Assembly: GCA_034416335.1 (NCBI GenBank)
Contig: DAOULV010000029.1
Coordinates: forward strand, 1 to 13,680
DNA from: MGML01 sp034416335
Lineage (GTDB): Bacteria; Chloroflexota; Dehalococcoidia; Dehalococcoidales; UBA2162
Length of the DNA stretch: 13,680 nt
Reading direction: 5' to 3'
Position 1 is the stretch's first letter; every line of letters begins with the position of its first letter. Positions 1 to 8,000 of this stretch are shown piece after piece. A program made the position numbers and the translations under genes. The notes below the pieces were generated by a model that saw nothing but the letters and a program-made list of their open reading frames with translations, had not been told where the DNA came from and did not search any database.

Positions 1-64
1 CTACCAGTTCGACTGCCTCTACCTTGAACTCTGCTGTGTATTTCCTTCTCTTCCTTTCTTCCAT
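1..64 (-). CDS. IS3-family transposase OrfA, N-terminal fragment
   Basis: Only the first 21 codons lie inside the window. The ATG at 64-62 follows a strong Shine-Dalgarno GGAGGT (73-68). The translated start, MEERKRRKYTAEFKVEA and onward, has the basic lead and the R-K-Y-x-A-E-F-K-x-E-A-V pattern that opens the helix-turn-helix of IS3 OrfA proteins (HTH_Tnp_1 type), which bind the element's terminal repeats. OrfA is normally about 90-100 residues and is followed by a frameshifted OrfB integrase. Neither the rest of OrfA nor OrfB is visible, so activity cannot be judged. Confidence 0.75.
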   Translation of the reverse strand, partial: MEERKRRKYTAEFKVEAVELV

Positions 65-122
65 GACACCTCCAGATTTGTTTTATTTTATCCCTTCTTT
101 CGGTGTCCGTTCTATTAGACCA
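1..122 (-). mobile_element. Outer end of an IS3-type insertion sequence (partial)
   Basis: Read on the minus strand, the element appears to begin at 122 with TGGTCTAATAGAACGGACAC, which starts with the TG typical of IS3-family ends. It runs through an untranslated lead of about 60 bases into a transposase OrfA start at 64. The rest lies beyond the window, so the second terminal repeat and any target duplication cannot be seen. The exact end (122 versus a few bases further right) is inferred from the terminal TG rule alone. Confidence 0.6.
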
Positions 123-456
123 CTAGACTCTCCTTAAAAAAGAGAGGGGATTTTCGAAAATAGGGTTATCTGTTAGCAGGGGATGTTTTAATAAGGGAGG
201 GGGTGTGGTGTGTGTTGAATGAGGGCGGGGGAAGGATAAGAGTATGCTGACGGACGATGTATCCATAACTCCTTCGTCATTGCGAGGGCGAAGCCCGTGG
301 CAATCTCTATTTTCGAACCTGGAGATTGCTTCGCCCCGATAAAATCGAGGTTTAAAATGACGTGAAGGAATTCGAAATTTGAGCTTGTTTAAATATTAGT
401 GTTTCGAGATATATAGTTCAGAATGATTGTTAAAATTCTCTGAATAAAAGAGATGT
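123..456. other. Gene-free stretch between IS end and HTH gene
   Basis: No credible coding frame is seen here. It holds a purine-rich stretch (about 130-240) and the folded repeat at 272-366. The remainder up to the end of the leftward small gene is A+T-rich without a recognisable signal. Confidence 0.5.
272..366. repeat. REP/MITE-like palindromic repeat (CTTCGTCATTGCGAG type)
   Basis: The unit starts with CTTCGTCATTGCGAG and ends with AAAATGACGTGAAG, whose complement (CTTCACGTCAT) imperfectly matches the start. Inside, GGGCGAAGC (286-294) is the exact complement of GCTTCGCCC (328-336), and GCAATCTC (300-307) complements GAGATTGC (322-329). Such elements, with TCATTGCGAG and GGCAATCTC blocks, are common non-coding repeats in many environmental bacterial genomes. 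A shorter relative in the opposite orientation lies at 2538-2580. Confidence 0.75.
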
Positions 457-693
457 CTAAACCTTGTTTAGCACTACGTCGTGTATCCAATGACCATTCA
501 TTGTTTTACCCACAGCAACGAATCCTATTTCGCCAGAATGCGCCCACTTTTTTACATATCGGTCAATGGTTTGCTGAGAACAATCGAATTGATAAGCACC
601 TGAATTTTTCACATCTTCGAACCCCATAGAACCATTTTTTTGTTTAAGTTCATGAATCAGCCATTCACGAAACTCGGTTTCTTTTTTAGTCAT
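457..693 (-). CDS. Small winged-helix/HTH-like hypothetical protein
   Basis: A 78-residue soluble, basic protein with no membrane segment. I chose the ATG at 693-691 because GAGGTG lies just upstream of it. An upstream in-frame ATG (765) would add 24 hydrophobic residues with no ribosome binding site. The middle (about residues 25-50, with QQTIDRYVKKW) has the cadence of a recognition helix. The end (GEIGFVAVGKTMNGHWIHDV) could be the beta-wing of a winged helix. The family is not recognised. Its small size, A+T-rich composition and position beside an IS suggest an accessory or phage-derived regulator, which is inference only. It runs opposite to the HEPN-like gene across a 257-base gap. Confidence 0.6.
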   Translation of the reverse strand: MTKKETEFREWLIHELKQKNGSMGFEDVKNSGAYQFDCSQQTIDRYVKKWAHSGEIGFVAVGKTMNGHWIHDVVLNKV

Positions 694-950
694 AACACAC
701 CTCACTATTACAAAAACTGTGTATAGATATTTGAGAACGTTTATATTTAAACATGTATCGTCCAATCTTGCTAGCAGGATGTCGGAAAAGCCAAATTTAT
801 TTCACATTAGCAATAGTTAGTGTTAAGATTTATTGATGAATTAAGATGTTTATTCTTAAAAGATTCTAGAAAGTATATTCGACTTGTTACTGGTTTGTCT
901 TGTATAAGTGATAATATCGGTGTTATTCAACAAGGAAGGTATATACAACA

Positions 951-1898
951 TTGAGTACTGATAAGCTTAATGAATTATTAGGTAAAATGATTCCAGAAGG
1001 GCGACGAGTAATTGGAACATATTTGTATCCAAACAGAATATTTGGGGACTTCAACCCACAGAAACCCGAGGATGTGCCAAGAGTTATTACGAAAACGAAA
1101 GTAGAAGATACTGAAGTATATATAACTGGAAATGGTGGATTATTTTATCTAGCCCCAGAAGATATAGAAGATGCCAATCAAGAGAATGAATTGAAACAGA
1201 AAACCGCTGAAATCATTAATCAAGTAATTTGTGAATTCGCTCTTAACGGCATAATTTCAGCTCCAGCGACTCCTACTCATATATCAGTGGGATATTTGTT
1301 TAGTGACCGTATTCTGGTCATGGCTGGAGGTGGTGGACCCGAAATCTATAACGAGAGAACGATTATTCCTATTTTAAAATTATTCCAAGGGAACTGGATA
1401 GCTGACGCGCACACTGAAAAAAGCATCGTAGAAAAAGTATCAAGATTAGAATGTACGTCGAAATTAGTAGAAATATCAAGTAATTTACCGACTCTTATTG
1501 CAGGTGCGTATTCCTTATTCTCCCAATGTCAATACAGTGAATCTCTGATTGATAGTTGGATTGTTATTGAACAAATACTGGATTATTTATGGTCAAATTA
1601 TTGTAGTAGTTTCGTAGATGTTGCTCGTAAAGATAGGTTATCTGATACGAGGACTTATTCAGCTTCCGTGAGAATTGAAATACTTCATTCAATAGATCTC
1701 ATTTCGAAAGACCTTTATATTTCTTTCAACAGGGCTAGAAAGAATCGAAATGACCTGGCACATCGAGCTAGGATTAGCTTAGAAATGGCCAATGAATGTA
1801 TAGATGCATTACGTCAAGTTATAGAGGAAATATGTGGGCAAGCAGTTTATAAAGCAATACCAAGTCAAGGCGTATATTATCTAATGAGACCAAAATAA
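951..1898 (+). CDS. HEPN-like domain protein, unknown N-terminal domain
   Basis: A 315-residue predicted cytoplasmic protein. The start is a TTG preceded by AAGGAAGG (932-939); no ATG fits earlier, and the next ATG is residue 13. Residues 1-150 are an unrecognised alpha/beta region. Residues about 180-295 are helical. They contain SLIDSWIVIEQILDYLW followed, about 55 residues later, by RNDLAH (R266-x4-H271), the R-x4-6-H motif of HEPN domains. HEPN proteins are often RNases in toxin-antitoxin or anti-phage systems, but many Apea-like members are uncharacterised. No antitoxin partner (MNT/NTase) is adjacent, so function stays open. The A+T-rich composition and flanking repeats suggest acquisition. 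The gene ends at a strong terminator (1992-2027). Confidence 0.75.
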   Translation: MSTDKLNELLGKMIPEGRRVIGTYLYPNRIFGDFNPQKPEDVPRVITKTKVEDTEVYITGNGGLFYLAPEDIEDANQENELKQKTAEIINQVICEFALNGIISAPATPTHISVGYLFSDRILVMAGGGGPEIYNERTIIPILKLFQGNWIADAHTEKSIVEKVSRLECTSKLVEISSNLPTLIAGAYSLFSQCQYSESLIDSWIVIEQILDYLWSNYCSSFVDVARKDRLSDTRTYSASVRIEILHSIDLISKDLYISFNRARKNRNDLAHRARISLEMANECIDALRQVIEEICGQAVYKAIPSQGVYYLMRPK

Positions 1899-1991
1899 TA
1901 AAAACAGCTATACATTGACGTGTATTAACCGAAAGTCAAGAAAAATGATGATATGATTTCAAAATCAAAACTTGAATTATAGTAAAAGAGT

Positions 1992-2027
1992 TTAAAAAGG
2001 GGGAAGCGTCTGCTTCCCCCTTTTTAA
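1992..2027. terminator. Bidirectional intrinsic terminator
   Basis: A perfect 16-base-pair stem (1992-2007 with 2012-2027) closes a four-base loop, GTCT. The stem is a G/C core flanked by A-runs and T-runs, so a U tract follows the G/C stem in either direction. It sits between the convergent HEPN-like gene (plus) and the SnoaL-like gene (minus) and can serve both. Confidence 0.92.
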
Positions 2028-2032
2028 GTCCC

Positions 2033-2497
2033 TTAGTCTTTCGGCATGGTGTCTTTGGTCGGCGGCCAGGGGCGGGTGTACTTGACCGACTTAAACATCC
2101 ATTTCTCGTCAATCTTTTCGTATTCGCAGTCGTGTCGTCCCTGGGTAATACGGCACTCGCCGGTGTCAGGATTGGAGATGAAGATATACATCAGCCAGTG
2201 GCCTTTTGCCTTATCCCCGTCGATTTCTATAACAGGGTCAATGGCGTTATGGGAATCCCTGATTTCCCTTCCCACGTTCATCTGCGAAATGCGTTCCTTG
2301 AAGAGTTTGGCGACCTCCGCTTTTCCTTCCCGGAGTCCGTGATGGCCGATGTTTGCCGAACCGTCCTCCGTGAAAGTATCTATAATATCATCCCATTGCT
2401 TGTTATTAAGCTGGAAAAGGTATTCGTGGTGAAGGTCTCTTATTGCCAGATGGTCTTCAAGGTAGGCAACCCTTTTTTCAAGTTCTTCCAGTGTCAT
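2033..2497 (-). CDS. SnoaL-like / NTF2-fold protein
   Basis: A 154-residue protein with the layout of the SnoaL_4 / NTF2-like superfamily. It has an N-terminal helix (residues 1-30), then W35DDIIDTFTEDG in the position where family members have W-x-x-x-x-x-x-F-x-x-D-x, then H83 in DSHNAIDPVIEIDGDKA, then beta strands with HDCEYEKIDEKWMFK. The fold is a cone-shaped barrel used by small dehydratases, isomerases and cyclases, including the bile-acid dehydratase BaiE, and by non-enzymatic binders. The length matches the family. The start has AGGAGG just upstream. It is the last gene of the leftward SDR operon, so it probably handles the same substrate series, but the reaction cannot be read from the sequence. 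Confidence 0.85.
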   Translation of the reverse strand: MTLEELEKRVAYLEDHLAIRDLHHEYLFQLNNKQWDDIIDTFTEDGSANIGHHGLREGKAEVAKLFKERISQMNVGREIRDSHNAIDPVIEIDGDKAKGHWLMYIFISNPDTGECRITQGRHDCEYEKIDEKWMFKSVKYTRPWPPTKDTMPKD

Positions 2498-2537
2498 TAT
2501 TTCCTCCTGTTGGTGTAATATGCCGGTATATTATATA

Positions 2538-2580
2538 GATTGCTTCGGTTCGCCTGTTGACGGCGAAACTCGCAATGACG
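2538..2580 (-). repeat. Short copy of the TCATTGCGAG palindromic repeat
   Basis: On the minus strand this reads CGTCATTGCGAG, then a TTTCGCC...GGCGAA hairpin, then GAAGCAATC. It is an abridged relative of the repeat at 272-366. It occupies nearly all of the 95-base gap between the second SDR gene and the SnoaL-like gene, so it is transcribed inside the operon as a potential hairpin. Confidence 0.7.
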
Positions 2581-2592
2581 GCGGGAGTTCAG

Positions 2593-3354
2593 TTACTGTG
2601 TCGTTGTGGAGCCGCCGTCGACGCTTATCATCTGGGCTGTGATGTGCGATGATACGTCGGATGCCAGGAAAGCTACCGTATTCGCTACGTCCTGGGGAAC
2701 GGTAGCCCTCTTCTGGGGGATTTCCTCTATCATCCTCTCGACGCCGGGATTCATCTTTCCGCCGATAAAATTTGTTACGGCGATAGCCGGTGATACGCAG
2801 TTGACGTTTACACCCCGGGAAGCTACGGACAGGGCGAGACTCTTACAAAAGCCGCCGACGCCTGCCTTGGAAGCGCCGTAAGCTTCCACACCGGGAGCAC
2901 CCCGTTTGGCTGCGCCGGACGACGTGGCGATGATTTTCCCATACCCGCGTTCGAGCATATCGGGCAGTACAGCCCTGGCGCAGAGCATGACGCCCTTCAG
3001 GTTCAGACCGATATCCTTGTCCCAGTCTTCTTCTTTCTGGTCGGCGAAAGGCCCCGAGGCAAACGCGTGTCCGGCATTCGCCACCATGATATCCACCTTG
3101 CCAAAGGTATCGATGGCTGTTTTCACCATGGCATTTACTTCATCGCCATTGGTTACATCGGTTTTAATTGCCAGCGCCTTTCCTCCAAGCGCTTCTATCT
3201 CAGCCGCAGTCTTCTGCGCTCCTTCAAGGTCGATGTCACAGGAAACCACGCTGCAGCCCTCTTTTGCCAGCGTCACCGCTATTGCCCTGCCGAAGCCTAT
3301 CTGGCTGCCGGTGCCGGTGACTATTGCTACCTTGTCCTGTAAACCGTAGTCCAT
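2593..3354 (-). CDS. Short-chain dehydrogenase/reductase (SDR)
   Basis: A 253-residue classical SDR of normal length, likely cytoplasmic and NAD(H)-dependent. The cofactor loop TGTGSQIGFG is at residues 13-22, and an acidic D40 after beta-strand 2 favours NAD over NADP. ANAG (92-95) replaces the usual NNAG, a common variation. N118, S146, Y159 and K163 (YGASK) form the N-S-Y-K catalytic set. The C-terminal PQDVANTVAFLASDVSSHIT and VDGG are typical of the FabG-like subfamily. The start has GGAGGA upstream. It lies 33 bases after a clearly paralogous SDR. Oxidation or reduction of a secondary alcohol or ketone is expected; the substrate is unknown. Confidence 0.93.
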   Translation of the reverse strand: MDYGLQDKVAIVTGTGSQIGFGRAIAVTLAKEGCSVVSCDIDLEGAQKTAAEIEALGGKALAIKTDVTNGDEVNAMVKTAIDTFGKVDIMVANAGHAFASGPFADQKEEDWDKDIGLNLKGVMLCARAVLPDMLERGYGKIIATSSGAAKRGAPGVEAYGASKAGVGGFCKSLALSVASRGVNVNCVSPAIAVTNFIGGKMNPGVERMIEEIPQKRATVPQDVANTVAFLASDVSSHITAQMISVDGGSTTTQ

Positions 3355-3387
3355 TATCTCCTCCTTCAGAAATAATACCGGTAACGA

Positions 3388-4137
3388 TTAAATCATGAAA
3401 TCTCCGCCGTCTACCTGGATGGTCTGGCCCGTAATATCGCTGGAGATGTCTGAAACAAGGAATGCCACGGTATTGGCTATGTCCTGCTGGGATGTAAGCC
3501 TGCGCATCGGTACGCTGTTGATAAACATCTCCTTCTGTTCTGGGGTTGCGTGAGCCAGTACCTGGAAGTTTGTATCTCCCATTCCGGGAGCTATTGCGTT
3601 CACGTTGATCCCCTGCGGGCCGAGCTGCCTTGCCCAGGCCTTGGTCAGACCTATTACAGCTTCTTTCGCGGCAGCGTAAAGACCGCCGATGCCACTGCGT
3701 GAAACGGCCGAAGAAAAATTGACTATCTTGCCGTATTTCTGCTCCGTCATGTGGGGCATCACCGCGTTGGTGACATACCAGGTCCCTTTGAAATTTACGT
3801 TTACCGTAATATTCCAGGATTCCTCGCTGTTCGGGGGACCGCCTCCGGGTGTCCCGGCATTGTTGACCAGGATATCAATCTTTCCGAATTCCGCTATCGA
3901 TGCCTTTACCATTTCCTGGACTTCGTCGTTTTTGCTGATATCTGCCTTTACGGCGATGGCTTTTACACCCAGTGCTTTTACCTCTTCCGCCGTCTTTTCC
4001 GCGCCTTCCAGGTCCATATCCGCGGATACTATGTTGCAGCCTTCTTTTGCCAGTGTCAGGGCTATAGCTTTACCGAAACCTATCTGGCTGCCTGAGCCGG
4101 TCACCAGGGCTACCTTATCTTTCAGTCCAAGGTCCAT
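3388..4137 (-). CDS. Short-chain dehydrogenase/reductase (SDR), paralogue
   Basis: A 249-residue classical SDR and first gene of the leftward operon. TGSGSQIGFG (13-22), D40 (NAD preference), NNAG (92-95), N115, S142, Y154 and K158 (YAAAK), and a C-terminal VDGG are all present, so it should be active. Its N-terminal third is nearly the same as that of the next gene: both share GL-x-DKVA-x-VTG-x-GSQIGFG and TLAKEGC, pointing to tandem duplication followed by divergence of the substrate-binding C-terminal half. The start is preceded by AAGGAGGT. A promoter lies about 60 bases upstream. Confidence 0.93.
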   Translation of the reverse strand: MDLGLKDKVALVTGSGSQIGFGKAIALTLAKEGCNIVSADMDLEGAEKTAEEVKALGVKAIAVKADISKNDEVQEMVKASIAEFGKIDILVNNAGTPGGGPPNSEESWNITVNVNFKGTWYVTNAVMPHMTEQKYGKIVNFSSAVSRSGIGGLYAAAKEAVIGLTKAWARQLGPQGINVNAIAPGMGDTNFQVLAHATPEQKEMFINSVPMRRLTSQQDIANTVAFLVSDISSDITGQTIQVDGGDFMI

Positions 4138-4202
4138 AGTTACCTCCTTATTTATTCAGGGCATTATGAATGGCGGTGCCGTATTCAATGAATGTAAATA
4201 AA

Positions 4203-4231
4203 ATTCTAATGACAGGTATAGGCAATGTCAA
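4203..4231 (-). promoter_or_regulatory. Sigma70-type promoter of the SDR/SnoaL operon
   Basis: On the minus strand, TTGACA (4231-4226) is a perfect -35. It is separated by exactly 17 bases from TAGAAT (4208-4203), a five-of-six match to the -10. It lies in the 126-base gap between the end of the ABC pair and the first SDR, giving a leader of roughly 60 bases. The operon can therefore be expressed separately from the exporter genes. Confidence 0.8.
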
Positions 4232-4263
4232 TAAGCGGCAGCAGGTAAATTTTACCGCGACAT

Positions 4264-5943
4264 CTAGCCTTTTTTGATGGTTCCCCGGTCGATATGGATC
4301 GAGTTATCAGCTATGCGATCCGCCGATCTGCGGTGAGTAATCATTATCACCGTTTTCCCTTGTTTTGCCTGGTTCCGGATGCGATCGTGGATGCGGGATT
4401 CCGTTTTCGAATCCACGGCAGAGGTGGCTTCGTCCAGGATAAGTACCGGCGCGTCCTTCAGGATTGCCCTAGCAAGGGCGATCCGCTGTTTTTCACCACC
4501 GGACAAATTGGTGCCGTGCTCCTGTACCATGGTTCGGTATCCCTCCGGTTTTTCCATGATGAAGTCGTGGGCTTCGGCAAGCCGCGCCGCCTGCACTACA
4601 TCTTCGAACGAAGCCGTTGCATTGCCGCACCGGATATTGTTTTCGATGGTATCGTAGAACAGATGGACCGACTGTGGAACGTATGAGTAATGGTCGCGGA
4701 TATCTTTCAGTGACAGCCGTGTGTAATCGTATTCTCCGATGCGGATGGTTCCCGTAACCGGCCGGTACAAGCCAAGGAGCAATTTTGCGAGTGTCGATTT
4801 CCCGCCGCCGGACGGACCTTCAACGACGGTCACTTTTTCCTGCGGGATAGTGCCGGATATGTTGTCGAGGACCGGGGCGTGATCAGGCTTATACCGGAAG
4901 GAAAGATTTTCGATCCGTATGTCTTGATTCCCGATAACACCTATGTGCTCTCCGGTTGGGGCAGCGTCGATTTCAATGTCCCGGTCGAGGATCTCGAAAA
5001 CTCGCCGGACATTCACACGCTGCTGTTGAACCCAGCCGAACACGTTCCTGAGGTTGGTGAACATGTAGGTCACACCGTCCTGCAGGATAAGGAACGCCAT
5101 GACCGATCCGAGATCGATATAGCTATTGAAGTACATGACGATCCCGGCAGCCAGGACACCGGTAAGGTTGAAAACCTCGAAGAAGTCGGTTACCGCGTTC
5201 ATGCGCAGGATCGTCCGGTTTCTCCTGATGCTTTCATCTACTATATCGCGGTTCATGTTTCTGTATTTCCGGAATATCACGTGGCCTATCGACGCCATGC
5301 GCAGGAAACTCAGGCTTTTCGCGATATCGAAAAACAGCTCATTAGTCTTCCCGGTTCTCTCCCGGATAATCTCCGTGTTCTGCCTGATCTTCACAGATAT
5401 TTTACCCATCGCGAACGTTTCGATGACCGCCAGGATAACTATCGCCAGCGCGAGTGGCCAGCTGAGGAACGACATCAGAACGATTGATCCGCCTCCGTAG
5501 AAGATGGACAAGAGGAGATAATGGGCGGTTGAACCGTACAGGGCGGGGAGTCGTTCGATATCGCCGTTTATCCGGGTAACAATGTCGCCGGTGTGCCGGT
5601 CCTCGAACACGGACACCGGGAACGAGATCAGCCTGCTTACGGCATAAAGACGAAACGCCTGCATGAAGGTATATATCGACCGCTCCATGTGAAAGGTACT
5701 GAAAGGCAGTACCACGACAACGAGGAACAGTATCGTTCCGGCGAACCAATACACCAGGTTCATGTACGACAGGTCGTTATACTCGATAGCGTTCACCAGA
5801 TTTTTCTGGGTCAGGCTGAGCAGGAGCTGCATCGCCGGGAACATCAGTGACGTGACGACCACCGAGGCAAAATATATTATCTTTGTCCTCTGCATCTCAA
5901 CCCGGTTAATGGGTTTGAACAGGAGAGTCAGGATATCTTTCAT
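4264..5943 (-). CDS. ABC exporter half-transporter (TMD-NBD), subunit 2
   Basis: A 559-residue inner-membrane protein. Residues 1-310 hold about six hydrophobic segments (for example 22-45, 63-82, 140-175, 255-290) of the type I exporter fold. The ATPase domain follows: A-loop Y351, Walker A GPSGGGKST (376-384), Q-loop Q424, signature LSGGE (480-484), Walker B LILDE (501-505, catalytic E505) and H537. All key residues are intact. Its ATG directly follows the stop codon of the upstream half-transporter with no base between, so the two are translationally coupled and most likely heterodimerise. Export of a lipid, peptide or drug-like compound is usual for the family; the cargo is unknown. Confidence 0.92.
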   Translation of the reverse strand: MKDILTLLFKPINRVEMQRTKIIYFASVVVTSLMFPAMQLLLSLTQKNLVNAIEYNDLSYMNLVYWFAGTILFLVVVVLPFSTFHMERSIYTFMQAFRLYAVSRLISFPVSVFEDRHTGDIVTRINGDIERLPALYGSTAHYLLLSIFYGGGSIVLMSFLSWPLALAIVILAVIETFAMGKISVKIRQNTEIIRERTGKTNELFFDIAKSLSFLRMASIGHVIFRKYRNMNRDIVDESIRRNRTILRMNAVTDFFEVFNLTGVLAAGIVMYFNSYIDLGSVMAFLILQDGVTYMFTNLRNVFGWVQQQRVNVRRVFEILDRDIEIDAAPTGEHIGVIGNQDIRIENLSFRYKPDHAPVLDNISGTIPQEKVTVVEGPSGGGKSTLAKLLLGLYRPVTGTIRIGEYDYTRLSLKDIRDHYSYVPQSVHLFYDTIENNIRCGNATASFEDVVQAARLAEAHDFIMEKPEGYRTMVQEHGTNLSGGEKQRIALARAILKDAPVLILDEATSAVDSKTESRIHDRIRNQAKQGKTVIMITHRRSADRIADNSIHIDRGTIKKG

Positions 5944-7677
5944 CTATATCTCTCCATCCCGGTGGTACCGGAAAAGCTCAACGAAGTGCTCGCTGCCCGA
6001 GATTTCATCGATAGTTCCTTTTTCAAGCACTTCGCCGTCGACAACCAGGTAGATTTCATCACACGGTTCAAGCGCTTCGGGATCGTGGGAGATGATGATG
6101 ACCGATTTCTTCCGGGTGAGTTCACGAATACTCTCCATTACAACGGACCGGGTAACGGGGTCCAGCGACGCGGTGGGTTCATCGAATATAAAGATGGGAG
6201 CGTTTTTCAGATAAGCTCTTGCCAGCGATATACGCTGCCTCTGTCCGCCGGAAAGGTTGCTGCCGCTTTCGCTAAGAACGGTGTCGGGTCCTGAAGGCAG
6301 GCTGTCGATGAAATCGGATAATCCGGCTTTACGGGCGGCTTCAGTAACTTCTTCCCCCGACGAGTCCAGTCGACCATACCGGATATTTTCCAGCAGGGTT
6401 CCCGGCAGGATATAACTGTCCTGCGAAACACAGGCTATGTTGGAACGCAAAGCGGCCAGGTTCCACCCGGAAACGTCTTCACCGAGTACGGATATCCTGC
6501 CGCCGTCTACCTCGTAAAAGCCGCAAATGAGGTCGACGATGGTGGATTTCCCGGCGCCGCTGTCACCGACGATACCGATACATCTGCCGCGGGGCAGTTC
6601 GAAATTTATGTCCTTCAATACCCTGGTATCCCGGTCGTAACTGAAATCGACCCGTTCGAAACGGACTGCTGAATTACTTTCAATGCCTGTTAAGACCCGG
6701 CCGTCCTGTCGTTCAGGCTCGATATCGAGTATGGTATCCAGTCGTTTCATCGACTGCCAGGAGTTTTTCACAGCGTGCATGGAGGAGAAGATATTTATCA
6801 CCGGAGTATCGATCTTCTGGATAAGCATGTAATAGGCGAAAAGGACCGATACCGCCAGTTCGCCGTTCATTACCAGGAATCCGCCGTATATCAGGGCGGT
6901 GAGATGTGGCAGGTACGATATTGTCATGATCAGGACAAGGGCGACCATTTCAATTCTGATATCCCGTCGATCTTTGGAAAAGATATCCCTCAGGACGGTT
7001 TTCACCTTGTTGAGCTTGTCATCTTGCATGTTATAAGCCTTAATCGTCTCGATCCCGTGCGAGATGTCATATACTTCTTCAGCGTATTCTTCCATCGACT
7101 CCATTCTCTCCCGGTATATCCTCGAACCCCTAGTGGATACGTAGTTCATGAGGCAGGCTATCACGGGCATCGGAAGAAACACGAGCAGACTCAATTGCCA
7201 GTGGAAGAAGAACAGGTAGACAAAACCTCCGACCGCCATTATGGGGTTCAGCAGGAAGTTGGAGTAAACCTCTTTAATAAAACCCAGCGCGATCGGAATA
7301 TCGTCGTTATGCCTGGTTATAAGGTCGCCGCTGGGCTCTTTCGTGATCGGGTACATCCAGGCGTCCAGGATTGTCTGGGTATAGCGTTCCCGGGCGTCCT
7401 TTTCCATGTTTACGGTGACATAGTTCGAATAATGCCCGTAGATATAGCCGTGGAGGATCTTCAGGGCGGAAACGCCGACGAAGAACAGGAATATCTGCGT
7501 CAAAAGAGACCAGTCTTTCACCATGACTGCGTCGATGCTTCTCTGGACGAAATTCACCTGTACGAGGCTTAATCCAACCGACACCAGGACAAGGAAAAAC
7601 AGCAGGATCAGGTGATATCTGTATTTCTTTATATAGGGTCGAGACCATTCGACCATGTATTTGACATAACTTAACAT
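5944..7677 (-). CDS. ABC exporter half-transporter (TMD-NBD), subunit 1
   Basis: A 577-residue inner-membrane half-transporter. I chose the ATG at 7677-7675 because AAGG lies upstream and the protein then begins MLSYVKYMVEW close to the first membrane helix. The frame stays open to 7797, but that adds 40 polar, cysteine-containing residues unlike any exporter N-terminus. Motifs: Walker A GDSGAGKST (371-379), Q419, signature LSGGQ (475-479), Walker B IFIFDE (495-500) and H531. Both partners of the pair keep the catalytic glutamate and a normal signature, so neither ATP site looks degenerate, unlike many heterodimeric exporters. Confidence 0.9.
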   Translation of the reverse strand: MLSYVKYMVEWSRPYIKKYRYHLILLFFLVLVSVGLSLVQVNFVQRSIDAVMVKDWSLLTQIFLFFVGVSALKILHGYIYGHYSNYVTVNMEKDARERYTQTILDAWMYPITKEPSGDLITRHNDDIPIALGFIKEVYSNFLLNPIMAVGGFVYLFFFHWQLSLLVFLPMPVIACLMNYVSTRGSRIYRERMESMEEYAEEVYDISHGIETIKAYNMQDDKLNKVKTVLRDIFSKDRRDIRIEMVALVLIMTISYLPHLTALIYGGFLVMNGELAVSVLFAYYMLIQKIDTPVINIFSSMHAVKNSWQSMKRLDTILDIEPERQDGRVLTGIESNSAVRFERVDFSYDRDTRVLKDINFELPRGRCIGIVGDSGAGKSTIVDLICGFYEVDGGRISVLGEDVSGWNLAALRSNIACVSQDSYILPGTLLENIRYGRLDSSGEEVTEAARKAGLSDFIDSLPSGPDTVLSESGSNLSGGQRQRISLARAYLKNAPIFIFDEPTASLDPVTRSVVMESIRELTRKKSVIIISHDPEALEPCDEIYLVVDGEVLEKGTIDEISGSEHFVELFRYHRDGEI

Positions 7678-7899
7678 CAGGTATACCTTGCTTTTATCGT
7701 CGCTCGAACTTCGATTTCTGTATTCCGGACATGCGGAGATAGCGCGTGGGTCATACTCTGGAAAACAGACACTCCGGCAGGGTAAAACACGGAACATGAA
7801 TTTCCCGGCAGTGTCGTTGCCTGCCGGATGAAGCGAGTGTACGACGACCTCTAGTGCGAGAGGGCGGCTTGTACCCCGGGTTTGTATCGGTCGCAGGTG

Positions 7900-7929
7900 A
7901 TTATACCCATATTACTGACTGATAATCAA
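7900..7929 (-). promoter_or_regulatory. Probable sigma70 promoter of the ABC exporter operon
   Basis: On the minus strand, TTGATT (7929-7924, four of six) is followed after 18 bases by a perfect TATAAT (7905-7900). Transcription would start near 7893 and leave a leader of about 215 bases before the chosen start of the first ABC gene. Confidence 0.6.
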
Positions 7930-7971
7930 TACCCTTAAGCAGAGCTAGCATGAAATCCTTTAAAAATTGAT

Positions 7972-8000
7972 TTGACAACATAAATAGTAAATCTTATATT
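7972..8000 (+). promoter_or_regulatory. Sigma70-type promoter of the dehydrogenase-selenoprotein operon
   Basis: TTGACA (7972-7977, perfect) plus a 17-base spacer plus TATATT (7995-8000, five of six). Predicted start near 8007, leaving a leader of about 45 bases that ends in AAAGGAGGG (8038-8046) ahead of the ATG at 8052. The surrounding stretch is notably A+T-rich. Confidence 0.85.

Noticed and set aside
6775..7572. A 265-residue plus-strand reading frame over the ABC exporter membrane domain
   Set aside because: Low-complexity shadow composition, no start signal, and antisense to intact exporter coding sequence.
7678..7797. N-terminal extension of the first ABC subunit to the start at 7797
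   Set aside because: The 40 extra residues are polar and cysteine-containing, lack a ribosome binding site and are atypical for exporters. The ATG at 7677 is better placed before the first membrane helix.
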